The position numbers were made by a program, and so were the translations under genes. A DNA stretch of 64,000 bases, from NCBI GenBank assembly GCA_023053575.1, contig JAKZAP010000003.1, positions 6,982,561-7,046,560 on the forward strand, given 5' to 3'. Positions 44,702-56,353 of the stretch are shown in pieces; position 1 is the stretch's first letter, and every line of letters begins with the position of its first letter. Origin of the DNA: Branchinecta lynchi (Eukaryota; Arthropoda; Branchiopoda; Anostraca; Branchinectidae). The notes below the pieces were generated by a model. That model was given only the letters and a program-made list of their open reading frames with translations. It did no database searches and was not told the DNA's origin.

Positions 44702-45781
44702 GATGTCAATCACGGAAGAGGGACTTGTAAGTAAGAATCGGCATTTTTGAAAATTGGTGCACATTGTATTCGATTTCTGTAAATATGACGGTAAGAAAGT
44801 TTGTATCGATGGTCCGTCGCTATAAACTAGGATTAACGCAACGGTTACAAATGATACGGTAATGTAGTTTTGGTAATAAGGTAGTTTTGTAATAATTAAT
44901 AGTGTCATCTATGGTATTTTAATACTGAAAAGTTACGGATAGCTTTACAATACCAACTAGATTATATAAGATATTGTTCCAAGCAAATAATGGATACACC
45001 AGCTAGCAAAAGTTGCAAACCCCTCATCGCTGAAGATGATTATAGTATAAAAGCCGATTATTACTTTCAAGTCCCATGCATGTCTTACAATTGGGAACAA
45101 AATTGTTCTTACCATCGAATACACCTGAAACAAATAACAGGTATACCAACTAGCAAAAGCTGCAAACTCCTCATTGCCGAAGATGATTATCAGCTAACAG
45201 TCGACTGTTGCTTACAAGTCCCTTACATGTCTCACAACTGGTATCGCCTATTTTTGGTTTCAGTGTGTACCTTACTCCTGAAGTTGTCAACCCCTTGAAA
45301 CTTTCAAACTGGTTTATCTCATGAAGGATTATTGTTCAGAAAAATGGATGACATACACTTTGAGCAGCTCATCAAGGTCTATCGATTGCCCTAACCACAA
45401 CAAAAGAATATCGGAAAAAGGAACTAAATTGACTTTGCAGTCAGTTGAACTTTATCTTTTCAATCGTAGACATCGTGACGGATGAAAACTTGGAACAATA
45501 TCCTATATAATCTATTTGGTATTATAAAGCTATCCGTAACTTTTCAGGATTAAAATACCATAGATGACACTATTAATTACTACGAAACTACCTTGTTTTA
45601 CATTATCGTTTGTACCCGTTGCGTAAACAGTAAATCCTAGGTTACAGCGATAGACAATCGATACAAACTTTCTTACCGTCAGATTATATAAATCGAATAC
45701 AATGTGCAACAATTTGCACAAATTTCTAGCCCTTCGTGAACCGATTCTACTTACAAGTCCCTCTCCCGTGATAGACATCAA
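44702..45781. repeat. Inverted repeat with about 280-bp arms
   Basis: 44702-44976 (GATGTCAATCACGG...AGATATTGTTCCAAG) is matched in reverse by 45489-45781 (CTTGGAACAATATCC...CGTGATAGACATC) with scattered changes. The 512-bp centre contains the short repeat protein frame described separately. It is a probable foldback transposon. The centre is repeated directly at 45798-46150. Confidence 0.7.
44990..45298 (+). CDS. Short frame encoding two about 36-residue repeats, function unknown
   Basis: 102 codons from ATG to TGA. Two units share the pattern SKSCKxLIAEDDYx...QVPxMSxNW (about residues 6-34 and 54-84). The sequence lies in the centre of the foldback at 44702-45781 and recurs at 45800-45991, where a 1-bp change breaks the second unit. 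No signal peptide or known domain is seen; the ends are not defined by splice sites. It may be a translated tandem repeat rather than a gene. Confidence 0.25.
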   Translation: MDTPASKSCKPLIAEDDYSIKADYYFQVPCMSYNWEQNCSYHRIHLKQITGIPTSKSCKLLIAEDDYQLTVDCCLQVPYMSHNWYRLFLVSVCTLLLKLSTP

Positions 45782-45797
45782 GTTCACCGGATAAAAA

Positions 45798-46150
45798 TAA
45801 TGTGTACACCGGCTAGCAAAAGTTGCAAACCCCTCATCGCTGAAGATTTTTGTAGCATAACAGCCGATTATTACTTACAAGTCCCTTGCATGTCTTACAA
45901 TTGGGAACCAAATTGTTCTTACCATCAAATGACAGGTACACCAACTAGCGAAAGCTGCAAACCCCTCATGCCGATGACGATTATGAGCTAACAGTCAACT
46001 GTCGCGTACAAGTCCCCTACATGTCTCACAACTGGTATCGCCTATTTTTGGTTTCACTGTGTACCTTACTACTGAAGTTGTCAACCCCTTGAAACTTTCA
46101 AACTGGTGTATCTCATGAAGGAATTTTTGTACCAAAAGATGGATGAAATA
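45798..46150 (+). repeat. Direct copy of 44988-45340
   Basis: CCGGCTAGCAAAAGTTGCAA...TCTCATGAAGGA repeats the centre of the preceding foldback, including its two about 130-bp internal units. The reading frame is interrupted here. Confidence 0.65.
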
Positions 46151-47177
46151 TACTTTGATCAGGTCATCAGCGGCTATCGATTACCCTCGAAAAAAAAATT
46201 CTACCTGTCTTAGTTCAAAAGTTGACTTTTTTGCCGTAGGCCAACTCGTCACCACTTAGAAAGGAGCAAAGGATAAGCTCTAGTTTCTTTAGCAATGAGA
46301 GAACTTCTAAAGTTTAAGAGGTACATTTGATACCATTTCTCTACCGCAAACCCAAGTGCAAAAAAAACGAAAGATAAACTCAGCTGAAATCGCGTACACA
46401 AATGGATAGAAACAATAGATGGCAGCACTTTCGGACACGTGGGAAAAAAACACTTTTTGGTTTCTGTAGATTTTTCTATTTATCACTCAAAGAAGATATG
46501 TTGGCTGTGGGGCCGCGTAACTGCCGCATATATTTAACACTTATAGATTTTAGTCCATCTTCAATTTGAAACTGCTGCCTGCCTGCTTGCGTGCTAGAAC
46601 GGAGCTTTCCACTCGAAAGCAGAAACATAGTTTGATGAAACGAAAGGTTGGCTGCACAACTTCAGATAGTCCTCTCTGACATAGGCTATATAACTCCTCT
46701 TCAATCCGCATACCGTAGGCTCTGGCTCGAGGACAAGCAAAAACCATCCTTTTTGGCCCCAGGCAAGAGTTCGACGGAGCTCTCCAAAATGTAATGTCAT
46801 ATTTTTCAATCCGGCCTAAGGTCCACACTTTCCGTAAAAACCGCACAGGTTAAACCTTTACCAATTACCAGGAATAAAATGAAATCGGCGGCATAGGAAA
46901 AGAAAAAGAGGACAAAACCAAAGTGTTGCTCTCGCAACACAATTATATGTAGTCTCCATGCTACTACAAGGCAGGGTCACGACTGGGTGGGGGGGGGGGG
47001 GGGGGCGGTAAAAAGTAACCGAGTCGGCCGCGATTTTTCGTCAAAACAGTTGATTTTTTTCATGGAAACAGTCGGTTTCTCTGAAAATTTGTGAATTTTT
47101 CGTCAAAATAGTCGGTTTTTCTGATAATCAGTGAATTTTTCTGAAAATTAGTCAATTTGTTCGAAAAATGTAATTTT
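46151..47177. other. Intergenic, no gene seen
   Basis: Contains a G-run of about 17-18 (46987-47005) and a degenerate array of TTTTTCTGAAAATTNGT words (47035-47160). Confidence 0.35.
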
Positions 47178-47702
47178 TGTTGTTGAAAACAGTCGTTTTT
47201 TCTGCAGAAAAAGTCGGTAAAAAATACCAGCCAGTCGGTAAATGCCCCCCCCCCCACAAACATTTTGGTTAGTAACGCCTCTGCTACAAGGCATATTCTC
47301 GCCGTTCCCTGAGGACTCCTCGGGGAATCGAAGGGAACGGCGAGAATAGAGGGAGTCACTCCATGCGGACTCAGCGTAAGAAAACGGCGAGAATATGGGG
47401 ATTGCTTACACAACGGATTTGTTCGAAAAAAAAATATGCAGTTGACGAAATAAGTTTGGATCTACTTTGTTTTTTGTTTTATTTATTCTGGTTGTTTTTG
47501 ATCAATTTTATATTGCACCAACACCAGCAATTTTGATTCCCATCCGAATCTGAAAGGGAGTCCTATTTGATGATGGTGATGATAACCGAAGCAGTCCCCG
47601 CCAGTGGTGAACTCAAGAGAATATGGTAGCGAGTCCCTGGGGACAAACAAACACGCGGTGACTCCTCAAGTGGAGTCCTCGGGGAACGGCGAGAATACGT
47701 CT
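47178..47702 (+). mobile_element. Repeat L, complete copy with its left flank
   Basis: L proper starts near 47289 (AGGCATATTCTCGCCGTTCCC) and ends near 47702 (GGGAACGGCGAGAATACG), a TIR of about 20 bp or more. 47178-47288 is the flank shared with 37785-37895. The copy at 62100-63929 has the same ends and a clear TAG duplication. Confidence 0.7.
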
Positions 47703-48103
47703 GTAGTTGCGTTTTTATTGAAGTTTGACGTTACCTTCAACCTCAAAGGTCTTTGTTTAATTACCGTTTTTGGTCGCCGGGCACAGTTCCTTTGTCCTTC
47801 AAACTCTGACCGTCGAACTTCGTGAGCTAGCAAGTTCGAAGTTTGCATGAATCGTCGAAGAAACGTCAACCGGGCAAGGATCGCCGGAATCGTAAAAACA
47901 CAAATTAAGCAACCGGCTACGTTAACGGCGATCAAAACTACGATCAAAACGCAACTTATGATTGTTTGAATTTTTCGCGTCCTTCAATTCAAATTGGCGT
48001 GCGTCATGCAGGGTCATCTGTCTGTCTCCAGTCTCGTTTCCAAGAAGTTCAGCAGTTCATTCGTAATAGACGGCGCGCGAAGCGTATCAGCTTGCTTTGT
48101 TTA
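47703..48103. other. No gene seen
   Basis: Short frames on both strands (47666-47947, 47994-48185) lack recognisable domains or splice support. Confidence 0.35.
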
Positions 48104-48111
48104 CTTTCCAA

Positions 48112-49728
48112 GGTGTCGACTCAATTGTAGCGGAATTCCGCAGAAGCATGACGTCACGGTGGCGTCACTAGAGTCGAGAAGTTAGCAGACGAGCAACTGG
48201 CAAAAAGAAAAATTTCTTACTTTGGCAGAAAATTCAAATTCGTGAACCGGTCTGGCTTCGCTTTAATTCGTTCATCATCGCAAAATGGGGACTAGTCGGG
48301 GACTCCGACTAGATATTCATAAAGCATAGAATGGTTACTACAAGCATGAACAGTGAGCCACTGATATTACCTCAGAAAAATATCAGTGATCATAGTTCGA
48401 CGGTGCTTCAAAAATTTGAATTTAAGTCTTGAGCAGTATCTGTTGAAGCATGGTAAGTATAAGCTTGAACATTTTTTAATCAGGTAGAGTCAGGGTAGAG
48501 GTATGCTTATGTGAACGTTTGTTGACAGTCTAGTACACTACCCCTTTTCAGGCACGGTGCTCAAACGACTAGCACCATGCCTGGGAGCTAGCAGGGTGCT
48601 AGACGTTCAAGCACTGTACCTTGGATTTCATGTATGGTGCATGGATTTCAGTATAAAGTGCATACATCAAAAACACAGTTTCTGTCATACAAACTGAGCA
48701 CCAGCTCGGACGGGGCTGAAATTACTACCATGAATTAGAGAAATCAAAGACAATCCTTTATACATTTTTCACAACAAAAACAAAAGGGCTCGGCTGACGA
48801 CAGATGTGAAAAACTTCATTTCATTTTCTAGATAGTCAAGAGTTTTGCATGCAAAGTGTCCTGTGCCTCAGCTTTTTCTACCTAGCAGCCAACCAGAATA
48901 TTGGCTCTTCGGGAATAGATAGGGAAAATACATGGAAAATAGATAGGGTGCTGTTAGGTTTTTCATCTCCATCATCATGAGAGCCCTTTTGTTTTTGTTG
49001 TGAAAAATATATAAAGGATTGTCTTTGATTTCTCTAATTCATAGTAGTAATTTCAGCTCTGTCCGAGCTGGTGCTCAGTTGTGATGACAGAAACTGTGTT
49101 TTTTCTGTATGCACTGTATACTGAAATCCATGCACCATACATGAAATCCAAAGTACAGTGCTTGAACTTCTAGCACCCAGGCATGGTGCTAGACGTTTGA
49201 GCACCGTGCCTGAAATGGGGCTAGTGTACTAGACTGGTTTGTTGACTTCGGACGTTGCCATTTTCGTGCACTTGCTGTGTCTAAAGCTAACTACCAGCCA
49301 AACTAACTAGCCAAAGCAGGTATCAGTACAGTATCTTGGATCTTCAGACTACAGTTTAGCCCATAATTGCAGTGTTCAAATTATTGAAGTAACTGTTCAC
49401 ATAAGCATACCTCTACTGTAGTTAGAACTTGAGCAGGTTCTTGACTACTACTGCCAATTTACGGTAGAGGTATGTTTATGTGAATGTTTGTTGATATTGG
49501 GCTTTCGGATTTCGAAGCACTTGTTGCGTCTAAATCTAACTACCAGTTGGCCATAGTCTGTTAGAGTAGGTAATTAATGGTAAATCTAACTACCACTTAG
49601 CCATAGTCAGGTAAAGTAGGTAATTAATGGCACCCCTAAACACCTGAATAGCCAATACAGTAGGTATTTTCGGATCTTCATTCTATCTTTACTTCAGCCC
49701 AAAACTGCACTGTTCACAATAAAGTAAC
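48112..49728 (+). repeat. Left long terminal inverted repeat
   Basis: Pairs with 56354-57950 over nearly its whole length, differing by scattered single bases and small indels. It contains the nested foldback at 48526-49236 and several copies of TAGAGGTATG(C/T)TTATGTGAA followed by TTGTTGA. Confidence 0.85.
48526..49236. mobile_element. Nested foldback element, 9-bp TSD GTTTGTTGA (left arm)
   Basis: CAGTCTAGTACACTA at the left and TAGTGTACTAGACTG at the right begin inverted arms of about 240 bp. GTTTGTTGA flanks both sides (48517-48525, 49237-49245). Long arms and a 9-bp TSD recall Mutator-like or foldback elements. It has no coding capacity. Confidence 0.8.
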
Positions 49729-49975
49729 TGTTCACATAGGGTAAACATACCTCCACTGTGAACAGTGCAGTTTTGGGGCTGAATGGTAGAATAAAGATCC
49801 AGAATATTTACCCAGGTGTTTGCAGAGGTCCTTCATTACCTACTTTGCCAACCTTAGCTAACTGGTAGTTAACTTCAGCAAGTGAATGGAAATGACATAG
49901 TCCAATGTCAACAAACATGTTGACATGTTCTAACATGTTGACATGTTTGTTGACATACTGTTTGGGGGGAGAAGG
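49729..49975. repeat. Inner inverted copy of the arm end and ACATGTTGACATGT repeats
   Basis: 49752-49925 is partly reverse-complementary to 49480-49725 (CACTGTGAACAGTGCAG...ACTGGTAGTTA). It is followed by AACATGTTGACATGT twice, so the left arm itself ends in a smaller foldback. Confidence 0.55.
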
Positions 49976-50389
49976 TATTTAACGACTGGTTGGTCATTTG
50001 ACCCTCTAGTTGTTATGATTTTATACAGAAGTGCAATTAAAACCGTGAACCTTTTGCATTTCTACCTTTCTGCTGCACTCAGTAGTACTCAGGCATACCT
50101 CTGTAATACTTTTCTTCTTACAGTAAAGTAAGAATGGTCTTAGGCCAGATCCTTTTTTCCCCTCTTCTATTTTTCCTTTGCATTTCTACCTTTTTTCTGC
50201 ACTCTTTGCCCTTTTTTTCTGTGTGCAATAACTATTTTTGTTTTAGAACCAATAAAATTTCATCTTGACTGGTTCTGCGATTGGGACCACTGGCGGTGGA
50301 GTCTCTAGGATCATTTGGACTCTCCTGGATCGGTAATAGCTAGCTCCAGTACCAGTTTGTGGAGGTAATCTGCATATCCTTTGGATTAG

Positions 50390-50930
50390 AAGAAAATGGA
50401 TTATATTATCTGTTGAGTAGGTTGGAGATAGTTTTGCTGAAAAAAGTGACACACTCATAGTGCAAGTAATTCAACCTACAAAAAGGCTTCCAGTGGTGGA
50501 GCTGTTAGTGATACCCTGCTGACTACTAGTGAATTAGAAGATTGGGTGGAGTATGTCACAGATAGCTTTGGTGAAAAAGCTACACAGTCATAGTGCAAGT
50601 GGTCCAACCTACAAAAAGGCTTCCAGTAGTGTAGCTACTAGTGACACCCTGTAGCCTACTAATCAATTAGGAGATTGGGTATTATCTGTGGAGTATGTCA
50701 GAGATAGCTTTGCTGAAAGAAAGCGACACAGTCATAGAGCAAGTGATCCAACCTAAAAATAGGCTTCCAGTGGTGTAGCTACCAGCGATACCCTCTAGCC
50801 TACTAGTGAATTAGAGAATTGGGTAGCTATTATCTGTCGAGTTTGTTGGAAATAGCTTCGCTGAAAAAAGCGATAAAAACAAAGTGCAAGTGATTCAACA
50901 TACAAAAAGGCTTGGTTATACCCTGTATGG
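50390..50930 (+). repeat. Tandem repeat, about 140-bp unit, about 4 copies
   Basis: Each unit contains GAGATAGCTTTGCTGAAAAA, CATAGTGCAAGTGATCCAAC and CAAAAAGGCTTCCAGTGGTG...ATACCCT. The last unit is truncated. Non-coding; inside the 9.8 kb element. Confidence 0.7.
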
Positions 50931-51407
50931 GTGATGAAGGAATAATGACCAAAATCCTTATGATGATTGTGAGAAATGTCTACCACCAGGAAAATCTGGC
51001 ATGGAAACAAAAAATAAAAGTGACTGGAAAATAAAATTGAAATGGCTTGCTTTCATGGTAAGAATACTTCTTGGAAGGTTGTGCACTGGTTAGTATTCTC
51101 TGCTGCCCTTTGATCTAATGGCATTTTGACCTCATTTATGCTGATGTAGGGGTTCGTGAACTAATTTTCTCTGCTGCCTGTAATAACAGTTAAAAGTATC
51201 TGTAAGCTATTGATGGGACTAAATATTTATGGGACTTCACCGCAAGAGCGTGTGGAGCTCCGACATTTGCCTTCGAGCAGTATGAGATATCCATCAGAAT
51301 CTACTTGTTGATCCTCCGGGCAGTTCTTGTTTTGATGATCCTGTGATGTAAATATTTGAAAGTTTCTATGGCTGGGCCTACCAGGAGTCATCTGTCTGTC
51401 GGCTTGT

Positions 51408-52165
51408 TTTTGGGGTCCCAAAACGCAAGTGGAGGGAAACCTGTGACATTGCAAAAGTTGTCCGTCTGTCTGTGAGCACAATTAATTCTCGAAGGGAATG
51501 AGATATTTTGATGAAACTTGGTGTGAGGATTCTTTGGGTCAAGGGTAAGGTCAAGTTCGTAGATAGGCTATGTAGCCCCACATTTAGGGGTGGGGATCAA
51601 ATTAAGGGACAAACAAAATATTTTTAAACAGCTAATGTGATACTCAGTTATGGGGTAAGAAGACATGTTGAACACTTCTGTGAAAAGCATATTTTACCTG
51701 GACCAGAAGTTAGCCCGGAATCCGGACAAAACCGGAGAATTTGTTAGAAGCAAAAGTGTTATTTGAAGTTGATTAGATGACAGACTTAGGGGTAAGAAGA
51801 GACGCTGAGCCTGTATATGGCAATCATTTTTTATCTGGACAAATAATTTGTCTGGAATCCGGTTGTAACCGGATTTTTTTAGAAGTTTATTTTAAGTTGA
51901 TTAGATGTTCTCTATAGAGAGGATATATGCTGAAGTCGTTTCTGAACTTTCTTTTCTTGCTGGACAGTTAGTTCCCTCGAAATTCGGCCAAAATCGGAAA
52001 TTTTGCAGAAGTAAAGCAGGAAGTTTCGGTCAATAAATCTGAACTTGGTCTTCTCTGGTGATTAGCCTGGCGAAGAGTGGGTCCGGCGAAGACGAGACCC
52101 ATTTGTCTGGATCAAATATTAGATTTTTGGGATCCCATCGAAACCTTTGGTCTTGTTGGAAAAGG
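51408..52165 (+). repeat. Repeat A, shortened copy
   Basis: Begins TTTTTGGGGTCCCAAAACGC and ends TTTTTGGGATCCCATCGAAAC...GGTCTTGTTGG, with fewer 137-bp units than at 17338. It lies within the 9.8 kb element. Confidence 0.7.
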
Positions 52166-52734
52166 GGTGATTTTTCAAGGTGCATATTATAAAGAAATTT
52201 GAGTCTTCCTTCACAGGCTGTAATAACAGTTGAACAACTGGTAGCCAGGTGTTTTAACACCAGTAGTCTTTAGTTATTAGGGGTATATGAGGGTGGGATT
52301 TGTCTACTTTTGCTTGCCAACTAAAAATAACCCAAGGCCAGCAATGTTTGAGATAAACATACAAGAAATGAAATATAGTAGCATTCCTGCCGTTTATTCC
52401 TTTGTATGAGTAGCCGTCGTCTTTGCTTGCAAAGGTATTAAATTTGAATGTTAGGACTCGAGACCTCATGTATTGCCTCCTCTCCTTGAGAGCATACCGA
52501 CCGCATCGTGTTTAGGACCAATTTTTCCAGCTCAACAGCAGGAAGGGTGTGTGGCTGAATATACTTAGTCTTTAGAGGGCCACGGATGCACTTAGGGAAT
52601 GCAGGGTTGGGTGTCGGTGAATCCCTGGATGAGGTTGACTATACTATGGAACCTAACCACAGCCTCTTCCTGACTGTTTGAATACTTGGCACACCAGTAA
52701 ATGTTCTATATGCTACCAGTAATGTGCAGTCTAT
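52166..52734. other. No gene seen (interior of the 9.8 kb element)
   Basis: Unassigned sequence; short frames lack support. Confidence 0.3.
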
Positions 52735-53050
52735 TGCTTAAAGCACACCTTGTACTATTTAATGTTTATGCTCTAGTATCTTAAACTCTCTGAGTACTAC
52801 AAAGCTAAGCTCTGTTTTTAACGACTTATCGGCGGCCTTGGCTGTTTCTAGCCTTTTGCCAGGCCCATTGACGTCTAAAAAAATATCTGCAAAATTCAGA
52901 AAACCGGTTAATAATTAATAGTGTTAACACGTCAACACTTGTCGGAATCATAATGCGCATGGAAACTAGTGAATAGCGGCAAGTGCAAAGAGTAGTGAGG
53001 TGTCTTTAGAAGGTTCCATTGACATTATAGGTACGACGGGTCCTTTAGCG
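52735..53050 (+). repeat. Interspersed repeat I, copy
   Basis: TTAAAGCACACCTTGTACT, GCCTTTTGCCAGGCCCATTG, CATAATGCGCATGG and GGGTCCTTTAG match the copy at 39435. Confidence 0.55.
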
Positions 53051-53115
53051 TAAGTTTGTCGTCACTACACTGATTGTCTTCTTCCCTGATCAGCAGGGAT
53101 GATCAAACGACTTGA

Positions 53116-53411
53116 GAGACTGTTCCACCCTCGTACCAGTAGTAACTATTAGTTGCTATTTCCGTTCCAACCTCACATAAAGTTACTACCCTGACCGTTC
53201 CAACCTTCTTGAAATAGTAACTAACAGTAACTATTTGCTTACTACGCTCGGGAGCGTAGTAACTACGGATCTCTGAAACGTGATTGGTCGGATTCGCCCG
53301 TGGCATGATATTCTGCGGGAAAATAGAAAAATCGTTCCAGCCTTGACGGCAAAAATCCAGAATTCGTGACGTCATGCGTAGTAACTACGGTAAGTGCGAT
53401 GGAACACGCTC
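53116..53411 (+). mobile_element. MITE family B, copy 2, TSD TGA
   Basis: Left GAGACTGTTCCA (10 of 12 bases as copy 1) and right TGGAACACGCTC, flanked by TGA at 53113-53115 and 53412-53414. The interior is colinear with 35473-35777. Confidence 0.8.
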
Positions 53412-53414
53412 TGA

Positions 53415-54280
53415 ATAGCTTTTGGGGATACGCGCACTGTAAGTCATATTTATTTGTTCAAAGTTGAATTTTATTAGAGGTATATTTCGGCCCTTCTTGG
53501 CGAGGGTCGGCTTCAGGCTCAAGCGGAAAAATGAGAATGAACAACAAGGACAGAAAAATGGACTAATAAAATTCTGTTGACGTATACTCTCATCGTACTA
53601 ATGGTATATGTTGAATTGTATAATATTAATACTATAGTACATAATTGTGTACTGTGTAATATCAAGAACAGATAATCTGACAGAACCTCCGTCTCCCTAT
53701 CTCTATAATATGACTGTGTGGAGTTGAATATTTCCCCATACCCTGTCCACTACGAACGAGCAAAATTTAGTAGCTTTGCGCCACATCACGTTTCATTAGA
53801 TCTACAAATTGCTAAATGGCTTTGAAGCCGCCGGTGAGGAGAAGTAAAAGTCAAATCTGATTGGTTCTTATGGACGCGCTCCCTCCTGCACTATTTTTCT
53901 GCAATGAGCAACGGCTAAGATGGAAGAAGATGAGTAAACGGGTATCAACATCAGCACAAAGCTAGAGGAAATACCTCTAGGTCCACTTCTCAGGGTATTC
54001 ATAGTCTCTGCATGGGACTAAAGACAGAAGTTCTATCTGATTATTTGTTTTTGTTACGATCTGGTCTACCAAAATTTTTCATGAATATGCTTCTTTTTTT
54101 ATTTATTTATATGGTGTTGTCACTTGATGTATGTTATGTTTGATTTTGATGTTGAACTGTTGTAGTCACAAATAAATGTTAGCAACCACTGAGTAATGAA
54201 ATACTGGAAGGTAAGACAGAGTAAGCGATGCAACACTGTACTCCTGTTTATGGAGAATAACAGTAAAACCAACATATAAA
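53415..54280. other. No gene seen (interior of the 9.8 kb element)
   Basis: AT-rich, with GGCCCTTCTTGGCGAGGG-type words at 53490 and no coding support. Confidence 0.3.
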
Positions 54281-54289
54281 TCTAGTAGT

Positions 54290-56220
54290 CCTTCAACGCA
54301 AATGCCAGCTTGGTTCTGTAAAAAAAGACTTGAGCCAGCAAGCTGTCAAATCAACTAACAAGCCGAAGTCCCTTGGTTCAGAGCCGTTTGGCAACGTCTT
54401 TTGACAGACCGGATTGAGATGGAGTGAGAATTGAGATGTTGAAGCAGAAAGTACATATCCAAAAAAACAAGCATAGCCCATTCTGCCGAGTTATATAAAC
54501 AACAGAGATGAGTATACATGTAATCCGAGTATGTTGTGCTTCAAAAAGGAATTCAGTGGAGAATGGCAGCAGTGTGTAAGACTTACCTTGGCAGGGGACT
54601 CGACTTGGGAGAAGTTTGGTAAGGAAACTATGGGTCAGGGACTCCACCAGCTGTCATTTCTACCACATCCTATACCTCTTGATGAAAAGTAACAATCCCT
54701 AACTGCTGCTTCTCCCCAGATGTTCATGGAAAGAGCAGTCTGTTTTCTTCAGAAAGAAAGTTAATTAACACAGGTTCACATCCAAATGCATTGCATCACC
54801 AGCAGAGGGGATAGGGACTACTGCTGATTTGTTTGCTTTAAGTTCTAGTATTATTCAGTTTGATGACCATTGTGGTACATCATCATGCACAAAGACATAG
54901 TTATTATAAAGATAAAATAAAAACACGACCCAAACGTCAGAAACAGAAATCATACGTTGAACAATTGTACAAGGCACATTATATAATAAAAATGTGAGGA
55001 ATAATACTAGAATAATACGGTGTAGTGCTCCTACGTTTCCATTACTTCAGGTTCGGGCAGTACTTTTTGAAGAAAGCTCAAGCAACTATCTTTATCACAC
55101 CGGTATAAATGAAACTTCAATTTCTCTTGGGAAGGGGAATTTAGAAAGTGTGCAGAGTAAAACTAACACTGGGTCTATGTTCTATGCCATTATGTCTTCG
55201 TTTTTTATTCCTGTCCCATATATTATCCATCCAGCAGGGCTCTCTTATAGAAACGCACCACATAAGTAGATAGAACTGTCCCACAGAAGCTTGAAAGGAA
55301 ACTTGTTGAAGGATGCAATGCAAACCTGGATAACTGTCATAGTAATCTATCATATATGACCACATGACTGAGACAAAATCGCAGTATTGATGGCATCTCT
55401 TGCCAAGAAGCTTGGAAAGCTCATCTTGACATTCTTTTCAAGGTTCTGGACCAAAACATCCTTTGTCTTGAAATGTAGACTTTAATATAGACAGCAGAGA
55501 AAATGGGATGTTGAGAGCTGAAATTTGCTAATGAGCTTGGTGGACATAGTCTCTGCTCACCAGATCCTTGCACAAAGACAACTTTCTGGGTCACACGCAA
55601 TAGTAGGATAGGATAGTAGGTATAAATGAAACTTCAATTTCTCTTGGGAAGGGGAATTTAGAAAGTGTGCAGAGTAAAACTAACACTGGGTCTATGTTCT
55701 ATGCCATTATGTCTTCGTTTTTTATTCCTGTCCCATATATTATCCATCCAGCAGGGCTCTCTTATAGAAACGCACCACATAAGTAGATAGAACTGTCCTA
55801 CAGAAGCTTGAAAGGAAACTTGTTGAAGGATGCAATGCAAACCTGGATAACTGTCATAGTAATCTATCATATATGACCACATGACTGAGATAAAATCGCA
55901 GTATTGATGGCATCTCTTGCCAAGAAGCTTGGAAAGCTCATCTTGACATTCTTTTCAAGGTTCTGGACCAAAACATCCTTTGTCTTGAAATGTAGACTTT
56001 AATATAGACAGCAGAAAAAATGGGATGTTGAGAGCTGAAATTTGCTAATGAGCTTGGTGGACATAGTCTCTGCTCACCAGATCCTTGCACAAAGACAACT
56101 TTCTGGGTCACACGCAATAGTAGGACAGAACTGGCTTTGCAGTCTGGGATTGATCAGAATCAAACCTGAACTTCATTTGGCCATTGTAAAGCCACGCTTG
56201 TGTTCAGATTCAAAATTTTC
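54290..56220 (-). pseudogene. Possible spliced coding fragments on the minus strand, product unknown
   Basis: Reading the minus strand, three open segments have splice-like edges. One (about 56180-56085) runs from an acceptor-like TTCAG into a frame containing QFCPTIACDPESCLCARI and a donor CTG|GTGAGC. After about 80 bp of intron-like sequence the frame continues in phase with FKTKDVLVQNLEKN and FPSFLARDAIN before a stop. A separate segment near 54650-54590 (SLTHSFLTKLLPSRVP) ends at AAG|GTAAGT. I recognise no family. The 517-bp tandem duplication copies part of it. It could be a gene carried by the element or a captured host fragment. Confidence 0.3.
55102..56135 (+). repeat. 517-bp tandem duplication
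   Basis: 55102-55618 and 55619-56135 are direct copies offset by 517 bp with only a few base differences (for example CCCACAG/CCTACAG, GAGACAA/GAGATAA). The high identity points to a recent event. Both copies carry the same short minus-strand frames. Confidence 0.85.
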
Positions 56221-56353
56221 CACTTAGTTAGGAGAAATTTCGTTCTGGTGACCGCCGTAGACAGATAGTGGAAAATCCAAAAATCCCTTAGCAGAATCCA
56301 AATGATTCAGTGTATTCAGCTAAATGATCCAAAGATAATTTTGCTTTTCAGTT

